Shown here piece after piece: positions 20,101 through 29,486 of a stretch of 64,000 nt of DNA (its first letter is position 1; each line of letters begins with the position of its first letter). The translations under genes and the position numbers were made by a program. Source of the DNA: Calothrix sp. HK-06 (GTDB taxonomy: Bacteria > Cyanobacteriota > Cyanobacteriia > Cyanobacteriales > Nostocaceae); assembly GCF_001904745.1 (NCBI RefSeq), contig NZ_MRCD01000024.1, positions 31,278 through 95,277 on the forward strand, read 5' to 3'. The notes under the pieces were generated by a model that worked only from the letters and a program-made list of their open reading frames with translations, ran no database searches and was not told the DNA's origin.

Positions 20101-23100
20101 CGGTAGAGAATTATGGAGATTAGATACTAGCGGTAATTTATTTAGAGTTACAGACCTTAATCCATCTGCTGGTAGTTCTAATCCATCAAATTTGATGGTT
20201 ATGGGTAATAATCTTTACTTCACTGCATTTAGTAACCAAAGTGGTCGAGAATTGTGGAGGGTGGATAGCTTAGATAGGGTATCTCTTGCGAGGAATATCC
20301 GCGATGGTGGCAGTTCTGACCCCTCAAATCTAGTAAATATCAACGGTACAATTTATTTTGTTGCTGATGATGGTGTCTACGGCAGAGAGCTATGGCGATT
20401 AGACGAGAATGGTAACTCGGCGATGATTCGAGATATCCGCAATAATAGCGGTATTGGCTCTAATCCATCTAATTTTATCGATGTTAACGGCACGCTTTAC
20501 TTTACCGCTATTGATGGAATAAATGGTACGGAATTATGGCGCCTTAGACCAGGTGAAATTAGACCAAGCATAGTTAAAAACATTAATTCTCAAGGTAGTT
20601 CTAATCCATCAAACCTAATAAATGTAAACGAGACACTTTATTTCACTGCCGATGATGGAATGAGTGGTACAAAACTATGGCGAATTGACGCAGAAGGTAT
20701 GGCAACTTTAGTTCGAGATATTAATACTCTTTTTAAAGCAGGTTCTAATCCATCAAATTTAACGGATGTAAACGGAACACTTTATTTCACCGCGAATGAT
20801 GGAGTGAGCGGAAATAGATTATGGCAAATCGATAGTAGTGGCAAAGCCATTCCAATTTTAGATATTAACTCCAATTTATCAGTTGGTTTTAACCCATCTA
20901 ATTTAACAAATATTAACGGTACGCTTTACTTTACTTCTGATGATGGCAATATGGGTAGGGAATTATGGCGTATTGATAGCACAGGTAGAGCAACTCTAGT
21001 TCGAGATATTAACACCCTTTATAAAGCAGGTTCTAATCCATCAAATTTAACAAATGTCAACGGAATACTTTATTTCACTGCCAATGATGGAATAAATGGT
21101 ACTGAATTATGGCGTATTGATGGCACAGGTAACGCAGTTTTAGTTCGAGATATTAATGCTAGCTATAACTCCAGCACTTTTACTGGAAATGGTTCTAACC
21201 CATCGAATTTAACCAATGTCAACGGTACGCTCTATTTTACTGCTGATGATGGCAATATTGGTAGGGAATTATGGCGAATTGATGGGACAGGCAACCCTGT
21301 TTTAGTTAGAAATATTAATACTTTCCTTCAAGCAGGTTCTAATCCATTAAACTTGACTAACTTTAATGGTACTCTCTATTTTAGCGCTCATGATGGTAAT
21401 AGTAGACAATTGTGGCGAATTGACCAAATGGGCAACGCAGTTATGCTTGCCATCACCAATTTTGATGCTAACCCATCGAATTTTACTATTGTTAACAACG
21501 TTCTTTATTTCACAGCTAACAACAATTCGAGTAACAATGTAGAATTATGGCGAGTTACTGCTGATACTTTTCCATCGCCAGTTGGAGAAATCCGCACCCA
21601 AGATAATCTAGGTTCTTTTCCATCGAACTTAACAAATGTCGATGGTATACTCTATTTCACAGCAGAAGATGGTATTAGTGGAACTGAACTATGGCGACTA
21701 GACGCTACAGGTAAGCCAGTTTTAGTTCAAAACATCCGTAGTATTGATGCTGGCGGTTCTAATCCTTCAAACTTAATAAACATTAATGGTACACTTTACT
21801 TTGCTGCAAATGATGGCATTAATGGCACTGAACTTTGGAAGGTAGTTCACAATACTCCTCCTACCACTACCACTGTAACCAAGTCAGGTAACGAAGATAC
21901 TACGATAACGTTTAGCGTTAGCGACTTTACAACTAAGTTTAGTGACCCTGATGGTAACACGCTAACTAAAATTAAAATTACATCGCTACCAACCAACGGC
22001 GAATTAAAGCTTGGCAGTTACAACGTTACGCTTAATCAAGAAATTATTACTTTTGATATTACCAACCTCACATTCAAACCCAATGCAAACTTTAACGGCA
22101 ATGTAACATTCACTTGGAATGGTTCTGATGGTAGAAATTATGCTGTAGATAATGGCAGTGTAATTATAAACGTAAATCCCGTCAATGATGCTCCCGTTGT
22201 TAGTAGTATTAGTAAATTTGGTAACGAAGACAACACAATCAACTTTAGTAGCTCAGACTTCGGCAGCCAATTTACAGACATTGATGGTAACAATCTTAGC
22301 AAAATCAAAATTACATCATTACCGACCAATGGTATCCTAAAGCTTAGTGGCGCCGATATTACTCTTAATCAAGAAATAGCAGCTACTGACATTGTTAATC
22401 TTACCTTTACTCCAGGCGCCAACTTTAACGGCACAATTAATTTCAGTTGGAATGCTTCTGATGGTAGTGTTTACGCAGCCAAAGATTCGACCCTAACGTT
22501 AACAATTAATCCAATTAACGACACACCCGTTCTCGGCAATATTAGTAAATCAGGTTCGGAAAATAGCATAATCTCCTTTAGCGCTTCTGACTTTACTAGC
22601 AAATTTACTGATATTGATGGTGATAACCTGGCTAAAATAAGGATTAGTTCACTACCTCAAAATGGAACTCTCAAATTTAATGGTGTAAATGTCACTCTCA
22701 ACCAAGAAATTGATGTTGCCCTAATTTCCCAATTAACATTTACACCTGCTCCAAATTACAAGGGTACTACTAGTTTTAGATGGAACGGCTACGATGGGGC
22801 GAGTTATTCCACAACAAATGCGACTGTTAGCTTGACAATTAATCCAAACAGTAGTAATCGCTGGGAAGTTGTGGCAGGTGGCGATTTTGATGATGATGGT
22901 AAACAAGATATTCTCCAGCGTAACTTTAGTACAGGTGGAGTCAGATTGGCTTCAGCAGATGGCAATCCATCCGTGTTCCAACCGAGTATGGACATTAATT
23001 GGTCGGTGATTAGCACTGCCGACTTTACAGGTGATAATAAAGCCGACATTCTCTGGCGAAATATGGTTACGGGTGAGAACCGTGTTTGGCAGATGGATGG

Positions 23101-23947
23101 TGCAAATATTGTTTCCAACAGTGCTACTTTCCGAGGCACCAACACGCGCACAAACGCGGATTTGAATTGGCAAGTTGTTAGCACATCCGACTTTACAGGT
23201 GACGGTAAAGCTGATATTCTTTGGCGCCATGTTAGTACTGGAGAAACTATTGTTTGGCAGATGAATGGTGCAAACATTGTTTCTTTTAGTACAACTTTCC
23301 AAGGCACTAACACCCGTGTGATTGCTTCAAATAGTTGGCAAGTTATTAGCACATCGGACTTCACTGGTGACAAAAAAGCCGATATACTCTGGCGCAATAG
23401 TAGTACAGGAGAAACTATTGTTTGGCAGATGGATGGGGCAAGAATAACTTCTTTGAGTACAACTTTTCAAGGCACGAATATCCGCAGCGTTGCCAGCTTA
23501 GATTGGCAAGTTATTAGTACAGTAGATTTCAACAATGATGGGAAAGCTGATATTCTCTGGCGTAGTAATAGTACGGGAGAAACTCGCGTCTGGAATATGG
23601 ATGGCGCTAGAATTGTTGCCAATAGTGCGACAATGAGTAACAACCAGCGTCTAATTCAGGGTCTTAATTGGCGAGTGATTAGTACGACTGACTTTAACAA
23701 TGATGGTAACGCTGATATTCTCTGGCGTAATACGCTTACAGGCGAAACTCAACTTTGGGAGATGGATTTAGCTAATATTGTTGCCAATACTGTGGTATCT
23801 GGGGCGCCAACTCCTGAATGGCAATTATTCCAAGCTGCGAATTTCTATGGAGATAGTAAATTAGATAGCCTTTGGGTTAATTCCAACAATCAAGCCAAGA
23901 TTGTGCAAATTGATACCAGTAGCTTTGGGGAAGAAACTGTTGTGTAG
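17195..23947 (+). CDS. Giant DUF4347 / ELWxxDGT repeat protein (paralogue 2)
   Basis: At 2250 residues this is the largest of the trio. DUF4347 covers about 48-210 (His101, Cys144). Residues 215-1550 consist of about 28 repeats of 45-50 residues of the type 'G-S-N-P-S-N-L-T-N-V-N-G-T-L-Y-F-T-A-D-D-G..G-x-E-L-W-R', the ELWxxDGT beta-propeller family. Then follow three cadherin-like domains (about 1555-1875) and VCBS repeats to the end, both close in sequence to those of its neighbours. A few ELW units are degenerate (ELFW, ELCR, VLMR). It starts with ATG at 17195. It is probably cell-surface or secreted and adhesive; this is inference from the domains. Confidence 0.88.
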   Translation: MTSNSSINKPNLQSSETSLNTSVNLQSPLAPVSPLEALLRVGNSSSLAFVDTSVSNYESLIQGITPGTEVHILKAGQDAVTQITEVLLRHQGISSLHIFSHGSAGSLDFASSSLNAYNIRGYTEQLQVWGNALKPNADILLYGCNVAENALGKTFVELIHQITGADIAASNDLTGNTTKGGDWELEYKAGRIESSVAIISNGIAQYTNTLKTPILVGNLNNTTSDSNAGSNPTNLVNVNGTLYFSADDGINGTELWRLSPGSSNPTLVQNINMNAGFGSNPANLTNVNGILYFTADDGIYGSEIWRIEANGNPIRLRDINNRTNAGSNASNFTNVNGTLYFTANDGIGGTELWKIDGAGTLGTIKDPILVRDINTRSGVGSNPSNLINVNNVLYFTADDGIGGTELWRLDTLSNPIPSKVTEIRNGEAGSNAANLTNVSGTLYFTADNGNSGNELWKLDAAGSPVLVQDINSLLGAGSNPSNLTHVNGTLYFTANDKYGVSVLMRLDTLGQATSVVSTTSSYINNPLNLTDVNGTLYFTANDGAKGTELWRIDTSGKAVQVADIAFSVAGSDPSNLINVNGTLFFTADDGVGGRELWRLTSGSTTPTKSEINNLPVAGSNPSNLTNVNGTLYFTADDGKSGIELWRVDESSSPMLVRDIRTTRNVSSNPSNITDVNGTIYFTADDGTCGNELWQLDASGNPVLVEDIHFMGAGSSNPSNLTNVNGILYFTANDGGMSGTELWKLEPGNRPVRVMDINPSAASSNPSNLTNVNGKLYFTADRGIGVAELWVIDKPNVNPVRVMTSNLVNPSNLINVAGILYFTADDGMNGRELCRLAPNGSPYLINIRNRDAGGSNPSNLTSFGDTLYFTADDGINGTELWRITPTSSNPQFVSSGIRPGNAGSNPSNLTNVNGTLYFCADGIGGTELFWINSFGSINGREIAPGDVGSNPSDFISFNGALYFAADDGISGRELWRLDTSGNLFRVTDLNPSAGSSNPSNLMVMGNNLYFTAFSNQSGRELWRVDSLDRVSLARNIRDGGSSDPSNLVNINGTIYFVADDGVYGRELWRLDENGNSAMIRDIRNNSGIGSNPSNFIDVNGTLYFTAIDGINGTELWRLRPGEIRPSIVKNINSQGSSNPSNLINVNETLYFTADDGMSGTKLWRIDAEGMATLVRDINTLFKAGSNPSNLTDVNGTLYFTANDGVSGNRLWQIDSSGKAIPILDINSNLSVGFNPSNLTNINGTLYFTSDDGNMGRELWRIDSTGRATLVRDINTLYKAGSNPSNLTNVNGILYFTANDGINGTELWRIDGTGNAVLVRDINASYNSSTFTGNGSNPSNLTNVNGTLYFTADDGNIGRELWRIDGTGNPVLVRNINTFLQAGSNPLNLTNFNGTLYFSAHDGNSRQLWRIDQMGNAVMLAITNFDANPSNFTIVNNVLYFTANNNSSNNVELWRVTADTFPSPVGEIRTQDNLGSFPSNLTNVDGILYFTAEDGISGTELWRLDATGKPVLVQNIRSIDAGGSNPSNLININGTLYFAANDGINGTELWKVVHNTPPTTTTVTKSGNEDTTITFSVSDFTTKFSDPDGNTLTKIKITSLPTNGELKLGSYNVTLNQEIITFDITNLTFKPNANFNGNVTFTWNGSDGRNYAVDNGSVIINVNPVNDAPVVSSISKFGNEDNTINFSSSDFGSQFTDIDGNNLSKIKITSLPTNGILKLSGADITLNQEIAATDIVNLTFTPGANFNGTINFSWNASDGSVYAAKDSTLTLTINPINDTPVLGNISKSGSENSIISFSASDFTSKFTDIDGDNLAKIRISSLPQNGTLKFNGVNVTLNQEIDVALISQLTFTPAPNYKGTTSFRWNGYDGASYSTTNATVSLTINPNSSNRWEVVAGGDFDDDGKQDILQRNFSTGGVRLASADGNPSVFQPSMDINWSVISTADFTGDNKADILWRNMVTGENRVWQMDGANIVSNSATFRGTNTRTNADLNWQVVSTSDFTGDGKADILWRHVSTGETIVWQMNGANIVSFSTTFQGTNTRVIASNSWQVISTSDFTGDKKADILWRNSSTGETIVWQMDGARITSLSTTFQGTNIRSVASLDWQVISTVDFNNDGKADILWRSNSTGETRVWNMDGARIVANSATMSNNQRLIQGLNWRVISTTDFNNDGNADILWRNTLTGETQLWEMDLANIVANTVVSGAPTPEWQLFQAANFYGDSKLDSLWVNSNNQAKIVQIDTSSFGEETVV

Positions 23948-23974
23948 CTTCAATACCTAAAAAGATTTTTCATT

Positions 23975-23998
23975 CCTGCCTCAACTTGAGGGCAGGGA
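23975..23998 (+). terminator. Hairpin after paralogue 2
   Basis: CCTGCC-TCAA pairs with TTGA-GGGCAGG (one bulge), just after the stop. A related hairpin follows each of the three paralogues, weak after paralogue 1 (near 16941-16965) and perfect after paralogue 3. The remaining gap up to 24426 is AT-rich with no gene visible. Confidence 0.55.
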
Positions 23999-24426
23999 TT
24001 TATACTTCTATGTCTAATTTTATTTAACTACTTTAACTGAGAGGGTAATGAAACAGGCTGAAACGGTTTACTTGTAAGGAATATAACATTTTATAGTAAG
24101 ATTTCATACTTTTTTCTACATGATAACACGTAAACTAATTATTAGTTGGTTTTTAGTATAGTAGAAAAAATACGTAAAATACACATGTTAATTATATAAC
24201 TTCAGAAATTATAGTAGGTGTTGAAAACAAAATATTTCCTAAAGCCAGCATATTAGTGATGAACTAGCCATTGTTAATAACTGTGCTGGCTAAGGGTTTG
24301 TATTTCAAAATTGCAGTCAAGCTGTTAAGAGAAATATTGCTTTTCCTGCGTTTAATGTTTTTCGTATGTGGCTACTGAACGGCTTTCGGACACCTTGTAA
24401 TAGTTTTTAATGCATTGAGGCATAGC

Positions 24427-27400
24427 ATGAATTCAGACAAAAATATTTCAAACGATTCTTTGAAGTTATCTACTTCACATGTATCAGATTTAACGACAGT
24501 ATTACAATCATCATTAATATCAAACTCACCGCTTCAGCTACCTAGTATGAAAGGTAGTTCAATTGCTTTTGTTGATGCGGGTGTTGAAAATTATCAACAA
24601 TTGGTTGCAGGAGTTGCACCAGGAACTGAAGTTCATGTTCTTAAATCTGGTTTAGATGCAATTACCCAGATTACTGAAACATTATTACAACGGCATGGAA
24701 TAGAAAGCTTACATATTATTTCCCACGGACAGGCTGGTAGTTTAGATTTTAGTTCGAGTTCGTTAAATGCGTACAATATCCGTGATTATGCACAACAGTT
24801 CCAAGTGTGGGGAAATGCACTTACAGAAAATGCGGATATTTTGCTATATGGCTGTAATGTCGCTTCTGATGCTTTAGGTAAAGCATTTGTAGACTTGATT
24901 GGGCAAGTTACTGGCGCCGATATTACTGCATCTGATAACCTAACAGGTAATGCAGCACTCGGCGGTGATTGGGAATTAGAGTATAAAGCAGGGATAATTG
25001 AGGCTTCTCTAACATTCTCTTTACAAACACTGAATAACTATAGTAACGTGCTGAACGCATTGCCCTCTGCTCCTGGTAATGCCCTAGTTAACACACTAGG
25101 TGGTTCTGCTGGTTTTGGGGAAAATACTATGACTCCAAATGATGACGGCTCCATACAGGTTGACATAACTCCAGTTTTTGGTAGTACTGGAATAAACTTC
25201 TTTGGCAGAAACTACACTACAGTCTTTTTGAACAATAACGGCAATATAACCTTTGGTTCAGCATTCAGCGATTTTACACCTTCTGCGATTACAGGAACAA
25301 CTAATAACCCAATAATTGCAGCATTTTTGGCTGATGTGCAGACCAATATTGCAAATCTAGGAGGCACAACACTAGGTGGTAACTCTAGAGGCACAAACAG
25401 AGTCTATTGGGATTTAGATACAACTAATAATTTTGTCACCTTTACTTGGGATGACGTTAATTACTATGGGGGTAGTAGTGATAACAAGGCAAATGCTTTT
25501 CAGTTACGACTTCGCAATAATGGTGGTGGCAATTTTGATATAGAGTATCGCTATGAAGCTATAAATTGGACAACGGGCAGCGCAAGTGGTGGTACAAGTG
25601 GTTTAGGTGGTACTGTCGCAAGAGCGGGATGGTCTGCTGGTAATGGAACAAACTTTTTTGAGTTTCCTCAGTCAGGAAATCAAAGTGCCATGCTTGACCT
25701 TGAATCCGCGACTAACATTAATCAACCTGGTGTCTTTGTATTTGAAGTACGCGGTGGTAGTATAGATAACCCTACTGTAAATGATCCACCCACAATAAGT
25801 GCCCCTACTAGTTTTACTGTTACAGAGGATGTTAATACCCCTCTAAGTAGTATCAGCTTTGTCGATGCTGATGCTGGAAGTGGGAATTATACTGCAACTT
25901 TTAGTGTGCCAACAAACAGTGGTACGTTCTCTGCAACGGCAGGTTCCGGTGTAACTGTTGCTGGTAGCGGCACAAACAGTATCACATTTACAGGTACTCT
26001 TTCTAGCCTTAACACGTTCATATCTAGTAACAATCTTGGTTTCACTACAGCTTCAAACTCGACTACACCTCAAACAGTAACTATTAGTGTTAATGATGGT
26101 AACAGCACAAATAACATTGGTACTACAACACGCACTATTAGTGTCACACCAGTAAATGATGCACCTACAATCAGCGCGCCTACTAGCTTGACAGTCACCG
26201 AGGATGTTCTTAGCTCTTTAAGTGGTATCAGCTTTGCTGATGTTGATGCTGGAAGTGGGAATTATACTGCAACTTTTAGTGTGCCAACAAACAGTGGTAC
26301 GTTCTCTGCAACGGCAGGTTCCGGTGTAACTGTTGCTGGTAGCGGCACAAACAGTATCACATTTACAGGTACTCTTTCTAGCCTTAACACGTTCATATCT
26401 AGTAACAATCTTGGTTTCACTACAGCTTCAAACTCGACTACACCTCAAACAGTAACTATTAGTGTTAATGATGGTAACAGCACAAATAACATTGGTATTA
26501 CAACACGCACTATTAGTGTCACACCAGTAAATGATGCACCTACAATCAGCGCTATAAGCAAATCGAGTCCAGAAGACAGCACAATTAGCTTTAGCCTCTC
26601 CGATTTTACTGGCAAATTTACAGACATTGATGGTGATAGTCTCAGCAAAATTAAAATCACATCACTACCAACGAACGGTATCCTGAAACTAGGTAGCATC
26701 AGCGTTACCCTCGACCAAGAAATTGCAACTGCTGACATTGCCAATCTCACTTTTACTCCAGGCACCGACTTTAATGGTGACCTTAGTTTCAATTGGAACG
26801 GATTTGATGATATTACTTACGCAACGAGCGATGCAACCGTAACCCTTACTATTACCCCTGTTAACGATGCACCCATTGTCGCTAATATAAGCAAATTCGG
26901 TTCAGAAAATAGTGCAATCAGCTTTAGCGCTTCCGAGTTTACTAGCAAATTTACTGATATTGAAGGTAGTAGCCTCGTTAAAATTCAGATTAGTTTGCTA
27001 CCTCAAAATGGAACTCTCAGATTTAATGGTGTTAATGTTACTCTCAACCAAGAAATTGATGTTGCCGACATTTCTAAGCTGACATTTATACCTGCTCCAA
27101 ATTACAAAGGTACTACCAGTTATAGATGGAACGGCTTCGATGGAGCAAGTTACGCCACGACTAGCGCGACAGTTAGCTTGACAATTAATCCAAACAGCAG
27201 CAATCGTTGGGAAGTTGTAGCAACAGGCGATTTTAATAATGATGGCAAACAAGATATTCTCCAGCGTAACTTTACTACAGGTGGAGTCAGGTTGGCTAAT
27301 CCTGAGAGCAATCCTTCTGTGTTGCAGCCAAATATGGGAATTAGTTGGTCAGTGATTAGCACTGCCGACTTTACAGGTGATAATAAAGCCGATATTCTTT

Positions 27401-28332
27401 GGCGTAATATGAGTACGGGTGAGAATCGTGTTTGGCAGATGGATGGTGCAAATATTGTCTCCAACAGTGCTACTTTCCGAGGCGCCAATACGCGCACAGG
27501 CGCGGATTTAAATTGGCAGGTTGTTGGTACTGCTGACTTTACAGGTGACAATAAAGCCGACATTCTCTGGCGAAATACAAAAACGGGCGAGAATCGAGTC
27601 TGGCAAATGGATGGTGCTAGAATTATTTCTTTCGACACAACTTTTTACCAAGATGCCAATACTAATACTAATGTCCTTAAAGGGGCAGAATTAGATTGGC
27701 AGGTTGTTGGTACTGCTGACTTTACAGGTGACAATAAAGCCGACATTCTCTGGCGAAGTACAAAAACGGGCGAGAATCGAGTTTGGCAAATGGATGGTGC
27801 AAAAATTCTTTCTTACGATACTACTTTTTACCAAGATGCCAATACTAATACTAATGTCCTTAAAGGGGCAGAATTAGATTGGCAGGTTGTTAGCACTGCT
27901 GATTTTACAGGTGACAATAAAGCCGACATTCTCTGGCGAAGTACAAGAACGGGTGAGAGTCGAGTTTGGCAAATGGATAGTGCAAAAATTCTTTCTTACA
28001 ATACAACTTTTCAAGCTGCCAATACCCCTAGCATCGCCAGTTTAGATTGGCAAGTTATTAGTACAGTAGACTTTAACAATGATGGTAAGGCTGACATTTT
28101 TTGGCGCCATGTAAATACTGGAGAAACTCGCGTTTGGAATATGGATGCAGCCAGAGTTGTTGCTAATCGTGCGATTACAGGGGCGCCAACTCCTGCATGG
28201 CAATTATTCCAAGCTGCAAATTTCTATGGAGATAGTCAAGTAGATAGCCTTTGGGTTGATTCCAACGATCAAGCCAAGATTGTGCAAATCGATATAAGTA
28301 CAAGTAGGTTTGGAAGTGAAATTGCTGTGTAG
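24427..28332 (+). CDS. Giant DUF4347 / NIDO / cadherin-like protein (paralogue 3)
   Basis: ATG at 24427 (1301 residues) is chosen over an in-frame TTG at 24415 because GAGG lies 6 nt upstream of the ATG. DUF4347 covers about 42-205 (His100, Cys143). Residues about 220-445 resemble an extracellular NIDO domain (a 'FFGRNYTTVFLNNNGNITFG' strand, 'NRVYWDLDTTNNFVTFTWDDVNYY'). Residues 455-700 are two 125-residue cadherin-like domains that are nearly identical at DNA level. Two shorter NISKSG-type domains follow (about 700-910), then VCBS repeats. It shares both termini with its two upstream neighbours. No Sec signal is visible. Confidence 0.88.
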   Translation: MNSDKNISNDSLKLSTSHVSDLTTVLQSSLISNSPLQLPSMKGSSIAFVDAGVENYQQLVAGVAPGTEVHVLKSGLDAITQITETLLQRHGIESLHIISHGQAGSLDFSSSSLNAYNIRDYAQQFQVWGNALTENADILLYGCNVASDALGKAFVDLIGQVTGADITASDNLTGNAALGGDWELEYKAGIIEASLTFSLQTLNNYSNVLNALPSAPGNALVNTLGGSAGFGENTMTPNDDGSIQVDITPVFGSTGINFFGRNYTTVFLNNNGNITFGSAFSDFTPSAITGTTNNPIIAAFLADVQTNIANLGGTTLGGNSRGTNRVYWDLDTTNNFVTFTWDDVNYYGGSSDNKANAFQLRLRNNGGGNFDIEYRYEAINWTTGSASGGTSGLGGTVARAGWSAGNGTNFFEFPQSGNQSAMLDLESATNINQPGVFVFEVRGGSIDNPTVNDPPTISAPTSFTVTEDVNTPLSSISFVDADAGSGNYTATFSVPTNSGTFSATAGSGVTVAGSGTNSITFTGTLSSLNTFISSNNLGFTTASNSTTPQTVTISVNDGNSTNNIGTTTRTISVTPVNDAPTISAPTSLTVTEDVLSSLSGISFADVDAGSGNYTATFSVPTNSGTFSATAGSGVTVAGSGTNSITFTGTLSSLNTFISSNNLGFTTASNSTTPQTVTISVNDGNSTNNIGITTRTISVTPVNDAPTISAISKSSPEDSTISFSLSDFTGKFTDIDGDSLSKIKITSLPTNGILKLGSISVTLDQEIATADIANLTFTPGTDFNGDLSFNWNGFDDITYATSDATVTLTITPVNDAPIVANISKFGSENSAISFSASEFTSKFTDIEGSSLVKIQISLLPQNGTLRFNGVNVTLNQEIDVADISKLTFIPAPNYKGTTSYRWNGFDGASYATTSATVSLTINPNSSNRWEVVATGDFNNDGKQDILQRNFTTGGVRLANPESNPSVLQPNMGISWSVISTADFTGDNKADILWRNMSTGENRVWQMDGANIVSNSATFRGANTRTGADLNWQVVGTADFTGDNKADILWRNTKTGENRVWQMDGARIISFDTTFYQDANTNTNVLKGAELDWQVVGTADFTGDNKADILWRSTKTGENRVWQMDGAKILSYDTTFYQDANTNTNVLKGAELDWQVVSTADFTGDNKADILWRSTRTGESRVWQMDSAKILSYNTTFQAANTPSIASLDWQVISTVDFNNDGKADIFWRHVNTGETRVWNMDAARVVANRAITGAPTPAWQLFQAANFYGDSQVDSLWVDSNDQAKIVQIDISTSRFGSEIAV
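25870..26540 (+). repeat. Tandem 375-bp duplication within paralogue 3
   Basis: The segment from 25870 recurs at 26245 (375 bp, 125 codons). Over roughly 290 bp I saw a single substitution (ACT to ATT near 26495). The flanks of each copy diverge normally, so this is either a very recent duplication or ongoing gene conversion. Confidence 0.9.
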
Positions 28333-28358
28333 CTTCAATGCCTAAGAGATTTTCTATT

Positions 28359-28389
28359 CCCTGCTCTTGATCAAGAGCAGGGATTTTTA
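28359..28389 (+). terminator. Perfect terminator after paralogue 3
   Basis: CCCTGCTCTTGA (28359-28370) and TCAAGAGCAGGG (28371-28382) form a perfect 24-bp palindrome followed by ATTTTT. The following gap to 28745 has no visible gene. Confidence 0.8.
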
Positions 28390-28745
28390 CTTTGCTTCCT
28401 ATGTATAATTTTAAGCTGAACTTCCCCCTCGACCTAACTTTAAAAGCTAGATTCTTTAGCTAGTAAGGGTTAAAGGGGTATTTAGTGCATATGTCCTAAA
28501 AAAGTTGCGTTTAAGCTTTTTGATTCGCGAACCTAGTACGTAAGTCTGGAATAATCACTATAAGCGTTAATTTATTTAACAATATTTATAAAGTCTATGT
28601 ATTATTACGGTGATATCCCAGTGCATCCTTTAAGTATTTCGGTATTTACGCTAGATGCTTTAAGTGCTTAAATATGCTAAATTCACCTATGAAATATTTA
28701 AAAACATAAAACTATGTTGAATTTAGAAAGACTTATTATAATTCT

Positions 28746-29404
28746 ATGATAAATAAAGCGAGGATAAAATCGTTACTATTGATTATTATTTCTGGAATTA
28801 AAATATTTAAATACTTAAAAAGTATAATTAAATATATTAACCAAATAGAAAATTATAGTAGATTTACTGAAAATACAACGATGCATCCTTCAGTACAAAT
28901 TTTTTCTGAAGCTAAAGTAGAAAATTCTGCGAAAAACCCAGAGTTGATTTTAATCGGAAAAAATTCGGCGATTAGAGGTCAGTTATTCGTTTTTGGACAT
29001 GGAGGTAAAATTCAAATTGGTGAATCTTGTTACATCGGAGAACTAACACGTATATGGTCTGCTGATTCAATAAAAATTGGCAATAGAGTTATGATTTCAC
29101 ATAACGTAAATATTCATGATACAAACTCTCACTCAATCAACCCAACATTGAGGCACCAACATTTTTGTCAAATAATGTTATCAGGTCATCCTAATGAAAA
29201 TAATTTTGATATAAATCAAAATCTATTTTAATAGAGGATGATGTTTGGATAGGTTTCAACTCTACTGTATTAAAAGGGGTCAAAATTAACCAAGGAGCTA
29301 TAGTCGCTGCTTGTTCAGTGGTAACTCAAGATGTTCCTCCATACACTATTGTTGCAGGAAATCCAGCTAAAGTTGTAAAAAATTTATCGCAGGTATTAAT
29401 ATGA
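28746..29404 (+). pseudogene. Hexapeptide-repeat acyltransferase, frameshifted
   Basis: The first frame (28746-29231) gives 161 residues with left-handed beta-helix hexads (IGKNSAIRG, IQIGESCYIGE, IKIGNRVMISHNVNIHD). It ends early at a TAA after 'NFDINQNLF'. The rest of the family's C-terminus continues in another frame from about 29213 to the TGA at 29402: '[19 protein letters not shown]', then '[20 protein letters not shown]'. Loss of one A in the ATAAATC run near 29210 would explain it. The intact protein would be an O-acetyltransferase acting on sugar residues. It is the first gene of the polysaccharide locus, so either the modification is lost or there is a sequencing error. Confidence 0.8.
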
Positions 29405-29486
29405 ACGTGATGAATTTGCAAGATAAGTTTTATAACAAAGCATGTAGTCGTAGAGTGCCGTTTTAAAAGGTGGAAGTAAAATTCTA

